A DNA stretch of 64,000 nt, taken from NCBI GenBank assembly GCA_016490735.1, contig JAEMWC010000967.1, positions 192,501-256,500 on the forward strand. Reading direction: 5' to 3'. This stretch comes from Pachyseris speciosa (Eukaryota > Cnidaria > Anthozoa > Scleractinia > Pachyseridae). Position numbers and translations under genes: made by a program. The notes under the pieces are model-generated. The model was not told the origin of the DNA, did not search any database, and saw nothing but the letters and a program-made list of their open reading frames with translations. The first letter of the stretch is position 1. Every line of letters starts with the position of its first letter. Below are positions 11,948 through 22,800 of the stretch, piece by piece.

Positions 11948-12475
11948 AAACGTAATGCTTGTGGGATGTGACTGGAGTGACAAGGATACCTCACATATTA
12001 ATGTGATCTGGTAAGCTGAATCCACTCTAAAGGCACTAAGGACACAAGGTAGCAGGCATTACCCCTTAGATGCCCGCTACCTTGTGGCCTCAGTGCCTTT
12101 TGAGTGGCTTCAGCTTACTTGATCACATTAATTTGTGAAGTATCCTTGCCACTCCAGCCACATCCCACAAGCTTTACACTTTCATTGCTTGTTTTATTGA
12201 TATGTGGGTACTTGAGCCTGAGTATTAGCTATGCCATGCTGATGAGGCCTAACAAGGCCGAAACAGCTGTCCATGGCTGCTAATGCTTGGGCTCAATCTT
12301 TGCTTTGGTAGATTTACTAAGTAAGGGGTAATGCCTGCTACCATGTGGCCTTAGTGCCTTTAGAGTAGCTTCAGCTTACCAGATCACATTAATTTGTGTA
12401 ATTTGTGAGGTATCCTTGTCACTCCAGCCACATTCCACAAGCTTTACGTTTTTACTGCTTGTTTTATTGATATAA
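11946..12475 (+). repeat. Retrozyme-like tandem array, left part
   Basis: Fragments of one ~270 bp unit are arranged as follows. 11946-12064 is an inverted partial unit. 12065-12190 is a direct partial unit. 12191-12460 is a complete unit, and a new unit begins at 12461. GTTTTATTGATAT at 12191 recurs at 12461, giving a period of exactly 270 bp. Shared blocks include CAGCTTACCAGATCACATTA and CCACAAGCTTTAC. No ORF is present. The array continues after the LINE insertion at 15173-15366. A tandem repeat with one hammerhead ribozyme per unit and no coding capacity matches the description of retrozymes and ribozyme satellites. Confidence 0.8.
12212..12296 (+). ncRNA. Hammerhead ribozyme, type I, complete
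   Basis: All core elements are present in order. Stem I 5' strand GCCATG is at 12233-12238 and core CTGATGA at 12239-12245. Stem II is GGCC/GGCC closing a TAACAA loop (12246-12259), followed by GAAA at 12260-12263. A two-pair stem III (AC/GT around AGCT) leads to cleavage-site base C at 12271. Stem I 3' strand CATGGC is at 12272-12277. Stem I extends past a small internal loop: ATTAGC pairs with GCTAAT, and TTGAGCC (12212-12218) pairs with GGCTCAA (12290-12296). That is the architecture in which the stem I internal loop contacts loop II. Self-cleavage after 12271 is predicted. Confidence 0.88.
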
Positions 12476-15172
12476 TAATAATAATAACAATAATAATAAT
12501 AATGACTTTATTGGCAACATCTCTACATGGTAGCTCTTCATATACCAACTACTATTGGTATTAGTACTACTACTAATATTATTAAAACGAATTTAAAATA
12601 AAATACTGTTAACATGATCTAGTGGTCTTAGCTTTAGTAAGTAGCAAGCGCGTAACTTCCCTGCTAAAACTGTTATGGTCAACAGTATTTCTAAGGTTTT
12701 TCGGGAGCTTATTAAAAAGAGCAGCAGCGTGATCTTGGAAGGTGTTTGCTATTAACGGGATTTCCACTTGAGTACCACAAGTGGCAACATCTCTACATGG
12801 TAGCTCTTCATATACCAACTACTATTGGTATTAGTACTACTACTAATATTATTAAAACGAATTTAAAATAAAATACTGTTAACATGATCTAGTGGTCTTA
12901 GCTTTAGTAAGTAGCAAGCGCGTAACTTCCCTGCTAAAACTGTTATGGTCAACAGTATTTCTAAGGTTTTTCGGGAGCTTATTAAAAAGAGCAGCAGCGT
13001 GATCTTGGAAGGTGTTTGCTATTAACGGGATTTCCACTTGAGTACCACAAGTGGATCTTAAGTTTCTGGGTTGATTGTAAATTCGTAGGCCAAAGGGGCA
13101 TATACACAGCTTTATGTACTAATTTAAGTAAGTTCAGCTGTCTTTTCTCTTGTATTGGCAACCAATTGAGAGACAGGACGTCATCTAGAGAAGCATATCT
13201 ACCCACTACAAAACTAGCGGCTGCATTTTGTATTCTCTGAAGATGTTTTTGCAGGTAGTCTGGAAGGGTATGGTAGATCACATCGTTATAATACAGCTTA
13301 GACAACACAAGTGATTGGACAATGGTCTTACGCAAGTTGAAGGGAAGCACGTTTTTGAGCTTCCTAAGTGTTGCTAAAGTTGCATAGCATGATGAAGCGA
13401 TTGCTTCACATTGTCCTCCCACTTGAGGTGCTGGTGAAGATGGAAACCAAGTAGTTTGGACGTGCTGACGCGCACCAGAGTGTTTCCTTCAATTTGAACG
13501 CGGACTCTTACGTTATCTAGAGAATGATAACGAGATAGCTGCGGAGTTGACATAAGCATTAGCTTTGTTTTCGAGGGATTCAATACCAGGTTGGCATCTT
13601 TTGCCCAATGTTCGAGCTCAGTAACGTTTTTCTGCAGGGCGGTCACTGTACTTTCAAGGTTCTCCGGTCTACAATGCATGTAGATTGTGGTGTCATCCGC
13701 ACTCTGATGACATTTAGCATTGATTCGCGCCTCCATGTCCTCGACATACAAATTGAAAATTAGCGGTCCCATGATCGAGCCTTGAGGTACTCCAAAATTG
13801 ACGTTACACCTGTCAGAAACTTTGTCGTCAACCTGAACAAAGTGCCGTCTTCCACTTAAGTAGTTAATGGTCCAGATAAGATATTCGTTTGAGAATCCGA
13901 GATGACTGAGCTTTCGTAAGACAGTTTTGTACCTGCTTGTGTCGAAAGCTTTCGAAAAGTCAGCAAGAATCATTAGGGTAAGTTCCCCGCGCTTCATTGC
14001 ATGTAGAATGTCATCTCTAATGCCAAGAAGTACTGTGGTGGTGGAATGCCCTTTCCGATAACCTGAGATATTTTCCTTAAAGATCGTCCTGGATTCGATG
14101 AACTCTACTGCCTGGCGGTGTTTGAAAGGATACTGGATATCGGACGCATGTCGGCATTTTTCACAGGATGGCTGACTTTAGGTATCGGACTTATCCTGGC
14201 TACTTTCCATGCGTCTGGAAATGATAAAATTTCAATAAAAGAGTTTATGATGTGTGTGAGTGGACCAGCAATGTGTTCAGCAACAAGTTTCAGGTACTTT
14301 GCTGGAAGCTGGTCAGGCCCTGTGGAGGTATCGGACCTTATCCCCTTGATCTCTCTTAACACTTCAGCAACCGTCACTGCACGCAATTTCAATGGATCAT
14401 GATTACTAGCTGTTGGATGCAAAGAATGGATGAAGTTGATCAAGTCCTCCTTGAAGTCTACCTCGGAGTTTCCTGTGGTGCGCTCGGCTGTACATGTATA
14501 CCATCGAAGAAATTATTTAGCCCATTCACGTCCAACCGTAGGGGTTGTGGTGACGGATTGAGAATTCGATAAATAGTTCACCAGATCTCTTTAGGCCTGG
14601 TTGAGGATAAGGCCTTGTCAATAAACGATTTCCTCGCTTGTTTTATTTTTGTTCTCAGTAGATTGCGCACTTCACGAAATGCTCCCCAGGCTTCAGGAGT
14701 TTTCAACAAGTGGGCCTCGTGCCTAAGCACGTTTCTCTTGTTTTGTAGATCGCGTATGCCTTCTGTATTCAGCCAGGGGGCGGGAGAGCGAGTTATCTTT
14801 GTTCGTTTTAAAGGTGCGTGGCGCTCGATGCATTCAGCAACAAGTTTATTAAACAGTTCTAATTTTTCGTTTGGATCTTCCACTGCGTAGATAATATTGA
14901 AAGGGAGAGACTCAAGTCCCGGATGAATTCCTCCTGTTGAAAGTTGCGCTCACAGCGAATGTATTTATATCGTGGAAGAAATCTTTCTGCACGAATGTTC
15001 AGGCAGGCATACGGACCATCATGATCGCCGATGTTTGCACATGGTAGAACATCAGTATGAGTGACGCGCTTTGGGTTATTTGAGATTATGTGATCAATAA
15101 GAGTTTAACTGGTCGGTGTAATTCTAGTTGGTGTTTGTACATGTTGGGTCAGATTAAACGTACTTAATAAAT
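12476..15172 (-). mobile_element. 5'-truncated non-LTR retrotransposon (LINE)
   Basis: Read on the minus strand, it starts with the C-terminal end of an AP-type endonuclease (about 15160-14890; includes GDHDGPY). It continues through a linker (14883-14578) and the reverse transcriptase (14443-13374), and ends with thumb/C-terminal segments (13422-12609, including AAALFNKLPKNLRN). The RT shows ADFSKAFDT, GVPQGSIMGPLIF and a changed catalytic box SADDTTIY. The ORF is broken by stops and frameshifts, including a stop in the endonuclease part. The (AAT)n at 12476-12503 is its 3' tail. It is a CR1/L2/Jockey-like LINE, inserted into the hammerhead array. Confidence 0.85.
12513..13053 (-). repeat. 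Tandem duplication of the LINE 3' end (period 270)
   Basis: 12513-12782 and 12783-13053 are direct copies with an offset of 270 bp. I saw no differences in the lines compared. The unit includes the LINE C-terminal coding segment and 3' UTR. The near-identity implies a recent event or an assembly duplication. Confidence 0.85.
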
Positions 15173-15366
15173 CCATGGGTACTTGAGCCTGAGCATTAGC
15201 TATACCATGCTGATGAGGCCTAACAAGGCCGAAACAGCAGTCCATGGCTGCTAATGCTTGGGCTCAATCTTTGCTTTGGTAGATTTAAGGGGTAATGCCC
15301 GCTACCATGTGGCCTTACTGCCTTTAGAGTGGCTTCAGCTTACCAGATCACATTCATTTGTGAGGT
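15173..15366 (+). repeat. Retrozyme-like array, right part
   Basis: The sequence resumes the 270 bp unit at GGGTACTTGAGCCTGAG (15177), the point reached at 12206 in the left part. It runs to TTTGTGAGGTACCC near 15366, where homology ends. It carries the second hammerhead. This continuity shows that the LINE inserted into a pre-existing tandem array. Confidence 0.75.
15183..15267 (+). ncRNA. Hammerhead ribozyme, second copy
   Basis: The core CTGATGA is at 15210-15216, stem II GGCC/GGCC with loop TAACAA at 15217-15230, GAAA at 15231-15234, and cleavage base C at 15242. Stem I has five perfect pairs (CCATG/CATGG), with an A-C mismatch where copy 1 has G-C. The distal helix TTGAGCCTGAGCATTAGC pairs along its whole length with 15250-15267, including G-U wobbles. 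The stem III loop differs (AGCA rather than AGCT) without touching the two stem pairs. Probably still active. Confidence 0.83.
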
Positions 15367-15589
15367 ACCCAGGGGGTGGGAAGAGGAGAGACCCTGGGAA
15401 CGAGGTTGTCTCTGGAGCGGGAAGGGTTAAAGGCATCGAAGGGCTGGGAGATGACATGATTCGCTTGGTCTTTTCTTCCCTGCACTAGCCCTGCTTATTA
15501 TTCCCAATTTGTTATACCGAGATTCATTCTCTCTTGGTGATACCCCAACTAAGGAGCCTTTCTGACCACTCCAACGATTTGAGGTGTGG

Positions 15590-16230
15590 TGCTCCAACAT
15601 GGCCCGCGCACCCTTTGCTCACTTCGAACGCGTTAGCGGCTAAGGCTTCCAAGCCGGCTGCAGCAGCTTCTTTTAATGTAATTGCTTAATTAAACACGGC
15701 TCTCATGTAAAGCAGTTTACCTAAGTTATTGTAGTTTTAGATAGCTGGGTTTTGAATTTTATAACTAGTATTTTAGAAGTATTTTAGAACGCTGTTTGAA
15801 TTTTGTAACTATAGTATTTTAGAAGTAGTAATGACCCAGTGTAACTGATGAGAACAAAGTGTATAAATATTAAAGTTATTTGATTTGATTTGATTTGATT
15901 TGATTTGGTTAGCCTGGGTCAACTAGGGGGTTCAGGGGGTATGCTCCGCCGGAAAATTTTTAAATTAAAGTCCTCTATTAAAATTGGCTGGAAATGCATT
16001 TCAAACTAACATGGTGTGGTAAAACTTATGTACTTTCCGCAACAAAAAAGCAGTGTATTAAAACAAGAATTTATTGATTACCTTTTAACTAATCATAACT
16101 GGCAATTAGTAACGTATCCACAAAGCTTAACTGAACATACGATTGCCCTCGAGACATTGTGCTCTTGAAAAGTGGGAGGGGGGCTAAAGCCTTCCCAGCC
16201 CCTCCCCCCTGCGCGGTCCCTGGTCCTATC
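15590..16230. repeat. Second copy of the 7.6 kb interspersed repeat
   Basis: Shared blocks with 7620-7930 are CTTCGAACGCGTTAGCG, TTTTTAAATTAAAGTCCTCT, GGCTGGAAATGCATTT, AACATGGTGTGGT and CCCCTGCGCGGT, in the same order. Between about 15680 and 15900 there is extra sequence ending in a (GATTT)n tail, which looks like another retroposon 3' end inserted here. Confidence 0.55.
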
Positions 16231-16304
16231 ATCTTCGCCCATACTGCATACACTGAGTAAGCATAATTTTGTTCAGTTTGTGTTCACTTTTGGTCATGCA
16301 TCCA

Positions 16305-16305
16305 C

Positions 16306-16364
<59 letters not shown>

Positions 16365-16628
16365 CTTTATTTACCCTCGGCAGTATTTTACAACACAAAG
16401 GCTAGTGGGGCTGAGCAAATACAGAAACAAATAATTCAAATAAAGAAATAAACATGATAAGAATCCCAACTGGCCGAAGGCAAACCAGTTGGCTATTTAC
16501 AAGGATGACCGAGGAGTTGAACCAGGGACTACCCAGAACAACACCATCTAGTGGCTAGAGCGGGATTTGAACCCGGGGTGACCGCATTGAAATCCAGCGC
16601 CCCAAACCACTCGGCCATCCTGCCTCCA
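16305..16628 (-). mobile_element. tRNA-derived SINE (minus orientation) with (AAT)n tail
   Basis: Read on the minus strand, the head near 16625-16555 resembles a class II tRNA (GGATGGCCGAGTGGTTTGGG with box B GGGTTCAAATCCC). The body contains GGTAGTCCCTGGTTCAACTC, and the tail is an (ATT)n run at 16307-16363. A headless fragment of the same family is at 62229-62366. The poly-Asn ORF across the tail is an artefact of the trinucleotide repeat. Confidence 0.75.
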
Positions 16629-17400
16629 CTTTTAGTTTCTTCAGGTCAGCAATGCAATTCTAAGTGCATTGATTCTTATACCGGTATCTTGCAAGTTACG
16701 ATCTGTAAACAAAATTCCAAGCTGAGGACCTACACTTTATTGACTGTATGTGCCAACCATATTCATCTCGAACTCTTTTAATTGCAAAAACAAAAGTATT
16801 CACCCCGAGCTGACTCCCCACAGAGATAAAATAATAAGAAGAGAGACTGTGCCTGGAGTCCCGACTATGCAAGGAAATGAAAATATTGGCCTGAAGCAAC
16901 ATGGGGCATGCACCCCTCGTGGGTGGCACGCGCGATCTCATGTCATTCCCTTCGTCAAACGTGCGTTTGTGCTCTAAAGCTATTCTGAGTAGTGATTGTC
17001 GGCTGAAAACGGAAACAATAAAAGAAAGCATTTTTCCAGTCAACATGGTCAAGAGTATTCCTTTTTAGTTTTACCATGGTTCATGCCACCAGTACAGTGT
17101 TCAACCCCTTCCCAGCTTCGATTAATGACAAAATGCGCTTGTCCAATAATTGACTTCTGGACATAGCTATCAACCCCCCACACACTCCAACCCCATTCTT
17201 TCGGTTTCGTTTTCTTTGTCTAAAGTAATTGCTTCAGTTTTGTTTTGTTTTGTTTTTTTGGCGGAATAGTTCTCTTATGAAGGCTTTTATGAACGCTGCA
17301 AGGAGCTATTGTTCTGTTTTTCAAAACGTTGACCCCTCGACCCCTTGCAAGCCCGGACTTGTCCTCGGGAAAGACGACTGCGCATGATTATAACGAGCGT
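16629..17400. other. No gene recognised
   Basis: I see no repeat boundary or coding signal that I can support. It is the distal upstream flank of the TNF-receptor gene. Confidence 0.4.
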
Positions 17401-17404
17401 TTCC

Positions 17405-17475
17405 ATTGGATAATTTTTGTCCGACCAATAAACTCAGCTGTTATAAAAGTGCTAGTTGCATCACATATCTGCAGG
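17405..17475 (+). promoter_or_regulatory. Core promoter of the TNF-receptor gene
   Basis: An ATTGG (inverted CCAAT, 17406-17410) and a CCAAT (17426-17430) precede a TATAAAAG at 17443-17450. The start codon follows at 17519. A start site about 30 bp after the TATA box (near 17475) would give a ~45 nt leader. Spacing and order are those of a TATA/CCAAT promoter; the start site is inferred. Confidence 0.55.
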
Positions 17476-17518
17476 TAGTAAGCTTGTGTCGTGATGTAGG
17501 TAGCAACCTTGCGTCGTG

Positions 17519-19803
17519 ATGTATATTATTCCTATTTTAGCTGCTCTTCTGGTAAGTACGTGTTTATTTTGTACAACCGAAGTATATTTGTGTAGAAATA
17601 TCGAAGTTAAGTTTCACTGAACGAGTGATTTCTTCAGTTTGGAGTTCAATCGATCAACACAGCAACACCCACAACGAAACATAGTTTAGGAGTATTACGC
17701 TCTGTAACCTTTGCAGTGTGTGTCTGTATACTTCTTGTAGCCTCATTTACCGCAAAATAGCTAAAATCTCCAGTTGTAATACCCTCTCAGCGTGTTCGCG
17801 TTGGTAGATCGATCTGTCGAACAACGTTCTTCGGTTGCGCTTTTTTGACGTTGCAGAACACAAAGCCGATCACAGCATGGTGGCATTTTGTCTAATATGC
17901 GGTGAAAATATGCATTTTGGTTGCTGTGGAACATAAAAAAGTGGCTAATATTTAGCTTTTGTATCATTATAAACTTATATTGACTCCGTAGCTACCTTCT
18001 CGCCCCAAAAAGTGGTAAGCTTAAAAATTGTTTGTGCCCGGAAATGTACAAACCAATTCAACTTTGTGTACACTCACAAGTAAGTCTTAATTACATGTAA
18101 GCATCCGTACTCTTTTGGTCGTGTAAAAGTTATAATGACTGTGGACAACAATTGATTACGGACGTGATTTCACGAAATTCTACTTTCTTTTTGACTCACG
18201 CTTTTCTATGACATCAGGTGTTGTTGAAGTTTTTTCCTTGAAGACTCGCAGTATTCTTTTGTTTATTTACAAAATTACATAAGCTTACGTTTGCGTTTGA
18301 GACTTATTTGTGTACCGTTGTTTATGAATAGTTTCTCATCAAGGAATTCGAGTTATTTTCGCCCAAAGCTACTTTTTGAAAACTAAGATTTATAATAACT
18401 CGTAGGCATTGAGTGTATGCTTCTTAATTTCCTGAGTATCATTTCTTAATTCTTTTGGATCCTGTTTGCGACTAAAAATATTTGCAATCTTGTTAGCTTG
18501 CATTTCTAAACTTCCCAATATCTTAATTAGTTTACTTCAATAGATAGTTAAATTTTATTACTTATACCTAGGACCTCTTGTGGCACTGGTTGAATTTACA
18601 CTTTAGAAATGTAGGCTTAATGATTCATAGACAAACTTGAAAAATGTCTAGCAGAGACAGCCACATAACAGTTAAATAAACATTTACAAAAATATTTTTT
18701 GTTACCATTCAAGCAAAGCTTTCAAGCAAAGCTTTTACCATTCAAGCAAAGCTGGTTTTTCATGTCTGCCTTTAAGTAGGCTAGTTTCACACACAACCAG
18801 ACTGTCATACTACAAGTATTAACTAAGTCAGTCCCAGATGGGTTATGCTTCATGAATGTAAACATGGACATTGGGAATGAGTGAAAATTATGTGAAGTGG
18901 GCTGATAATGGGTCAATGTCAAAACTAAAAAAAAAGTTGCGAAGAGAATGTGTATGCCAGTATTAAATTAAAATAGTATTTGTATTAAGAAAGAAGACTC
19001 AACTTGCAAGCTAAAAAAACAATGTTAATGTGTAAGAATAAAAATAAAAACAAATTGAACATCACAGGTTTATCATATAATTGTATTGGTGGTTGAAGGA
19101 TTATTGTTTTGATTTGTTTTCATTTTGCAGGGCATCTACCAAGTTGAATCTTGTCAACAAGGCTACTTCACATCTTCCACTGACAATAAGTCATGCTGTG
19201 AGCTTTGCCCAGCAGGTTCTTTTATGAAAAAGGAATGTGATGATTCCACCCCTACAGAATGTGCGCGCTGTTCTGGAAACACTTATACCAGGGCCCGTAA
19301 CAAGCAACTCTCTTGCGATTGTTGCGATTGTCCTGACAACATGTACTGGGACACAATCCTTTTGAGGTGCACTGAATGTACAAAATGTGAGTCAGGGCAG
19401 AAGTTAATCGTCCCTTGTGGAAAAAAACAAAATTCACAATGTGAGACATGTAAACAGGTATGGTAAGCATCCGACAACTGCGTTAATAAATGCACTGAGA
19501 GACGACTAACAAGTGTAGTTAAACACTGTTTAAACAGTTTTATCATTTAACATTCATTTGATCAGCATTGATATTCATTGTTGAACCAAAGGTTGGGACT
19601 GTTTTAATGGGTCATTAACGTCTGCGTTGGAAGTGGAGGTTGGGTGCTCAGGGACCTGGGGGCTGGTACCGCTGACCCAAACCCAAGTCCGTAGAACAAC
19701 CCATAAACCTGTCGTACCCACAACCCAGCCACAAGCCCCGCCCACCACACCAAGCCCCAAACCAAGCACCCGTTACACTGAACTAGGAGTTCAGTGGAGT
19801 CAA

Positions 19804-19895
<92 letters not shown>

Positions 19896-22800
19896 CCAAA
19901 GGGAGGGGAGGGAGGGCAAATACTTGAAAACACACGAGCTACAATGCCCCGTACGCAGAGCAAGTAAAAACTACAAGCACATGGAAAAGGTGCATGCATA
20001 AAATATAACGGAACCACTGCTGACCACTGGACTGCCTGAAGACGTCAGACATAGGCCAGAAAGGCTACTAGGAAATGCTAACGCCATGCCATACCAATAA
20101 GGGCCTCTTCATATGAGCCTGGTTCCCGAGATCTCACCTTACCAATAAATGCTTTGTAAAAATTTCTTTGTGTTCATATGAGAAGGCGGGCGGCCCAGTT
20201 AGATCTCGGTAACCGGGGTGGAATTTTTTCCATATGAACTCTCCAGCCCGGTTACCGGATGAAAATGATGCAATGTATTTACGTCAGTAGAGCGGACAGT
20301 ATTTGATTTGGCTTCTTTTTTCTTCTATTTATAGTTCGGAATAATTTCTTGTGATAGTAAAAGTGAAAATAAAGGATTTTGAGGTTTCTAAAACCAATAA
20401 TAGAGAAAATTCTAACCAGACGAGTTCGTTAAATTTCATGCATGAATGGTCCATGTGATAAATGTGTGGAATAAAATTCATCCCGCTAACCAAGCCAGCC
20501 TGGTCAACTGGGCTAATATGAAGAGGCCCTAACTGAGCAAAACCTTGCTCCTAGTCGTTAACTAGGTTAAATTGCATTTAACCCCATTCAAATATTGCTG
20601 AAAGAGTTGAAAAATTTTGAAAGCTTGTTGAAATTGCATTAAAAATTGCCTTCGTCGTATGTGTTAAGCCCTGTAGATATCAGGCGCATACATAATCTCT
20701 TCATTGTTATCCATAGAGTTCCTATGGATTTGATTATGAGAATTTTTATTTTGAGACATTCTTCTGTGCTGGTTATTTCCTTAATTCTCCTGGCCTGTTT
20801 GCATGATCATGTATTGATAGTGTTAGGATAAATTACATACTGGTCACTGTTAGGGTTAAACTTTCATTTGACATCACTTCACTTTGTTCCAAAAAATTAT
20901 GCCTCATTTAATTTTTTTGTCTTCAATTACCTTTCAGGGAACTTACTTACGAGGGAATGAATGTGTGGCTTGTAGTATTTGTAAAAAGGGAGAAACCGTG
21001 ATGCATGAGTGTTCTTCTTCCCAGAACACAGTTTGCGAGAAAGTTGTTTGCCCATCACCAATAAAGATGACAACCAAACAACTTTCTCAACAAGTCAAGA
21101 CAACTCTGATGCCAGTAAACAAAACAGTAACACCTCAGCCAATAGGTGAGTTTATAAAATATAAAGATTTTAACTTGTTCTCTTAAAGATCTTGTCTGGG
21201 TAGCAACGAGGGACTTGAATCCCTTGTGTAAACATTGATACATTTTACAATATTTAACGATTATAAGTTTATAATAACACTGAGAAAGATGTTAGTCCCT
21301 GTATCTAAATGGCATTTTATTTAATCTGGTCAAGTTTCTTAAAATCAGCCGTGAGACTGCATTACTACAGGGCTTTTCTATATGTGACCTCTCACACAAA
21401 AACGTTCGTTATGAATGGATTGGGATTATTACCATTCGAATGGCTCTTATCCCGCATTTGAAAACATTCCTTGCCGTTTGTATGGCTCTTACCGTGCAAA
21501 TGTTGCCGTTCAAACCGCTCTTACATACTGTGTGATTCAAACAGCTCTTGTTGTGTGTTCAAAAACATATCTCACTATTCAAGTGGGTTCTTGTCGTGCC
21601 TTCAAAAAAAGCTCCAGCCATTCAAACGATTGAAAACAATTATTTTGGGGGGATTTGTAAAAGGCTTGTGTTATCCATTTCGAAAACACCTGTCTACCGA
21701 TCATATGGCTTGAGCTATCTGCTTTCTTAGCCTTCAATTGTAGTATTGATACACAAATTATACGAAATCCTCTTCAAATATTAAAATCAACAAGTCTCCT
21801 GAAATTTTTCAATAAACACAATAAAAAATGCTGTCATATTGAGTTTTACAGTATTTCATGTGGGAATACACTGTTGCATCTTTGACTGTCTTGCAACATA
21901 ATTTTAGCCTTTGAGAATGCACTGTAAATTTTTCTAAGGACACAAGATCCGCATAGTCATAGTAAGAATTAAAAAAGAGATAACAATCAGGATACACGTG
22001 ATTCGAATTTTTGAAGTCTTGTTTATTGTCTTTTGTATCCTTTGTTAACCACATGTGTACACAAATGAGGGAAGCGATCAACAAACAAAAGGTTCCGTGT
22101 ATAATACACAGCGCAAATTTCATTAAAAAATCTCGGGGAAAAAAGTGCACATTATCAGAGGTAAATACGGTAACAATGATATGATGCTTTGTACATATAC
22201 ATGTACCTTATGTCATGATAATATTTTGCTTTCTGCAGAGGATGGTAGTGCAGTACCCAATGCTGCAGTCAAAGACACAGGACAGTTAACCACAACTGAA
22301 TGGTCTCTCATGGTTGTGACAATCATTTTGGTGCTTTTGTTAGTTTCCATAATAATTATTTTGTGGATAAAGCTGCATAAAGTACATCAAGGAACAGCAA
22401 TCCCTGAGAAAATTGGCAGCAAAAAGGGTGAGTGCAATGCTGATTATAATGCTTCAGGTGGAACAAAACTGAAGAGAAAATAATATTATAGCACAAGGAG
22501 CACAAGCACAATAATATTATAGCACAAGGAGCAGAGCAGAACATTGCTGTACTTTCATTGGCTGTGATTCAGTTTCATCCACTGATGCACATGTTAAAAA
22601 TTGTCTTTACTACATGATGATCAACATCACTACCATGGGAAATGTTTACCTGGTAGATTTTATTTGAGATGTGGGCTGCAAGCCATTGGTATGAAATTTG
22701 TCATTAATTTTGTCATCAAACTTTCTCTTGTGAAAGATAACAATTTTGTTAGTTAAAGGAGTCAAAACAAAGGAAAGATTTATTGACAAAGTAAAAATAA

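Noticed and set aside
16269..16451. Poly-Asn protein
   Set aside because: Produced by the (AAT)n tail of a SINE.
19604..20017. 137-codon minus-strand ORF with poly-Ile
   Set aside because: Produced by the AAT microsatellite at 19805-19893.
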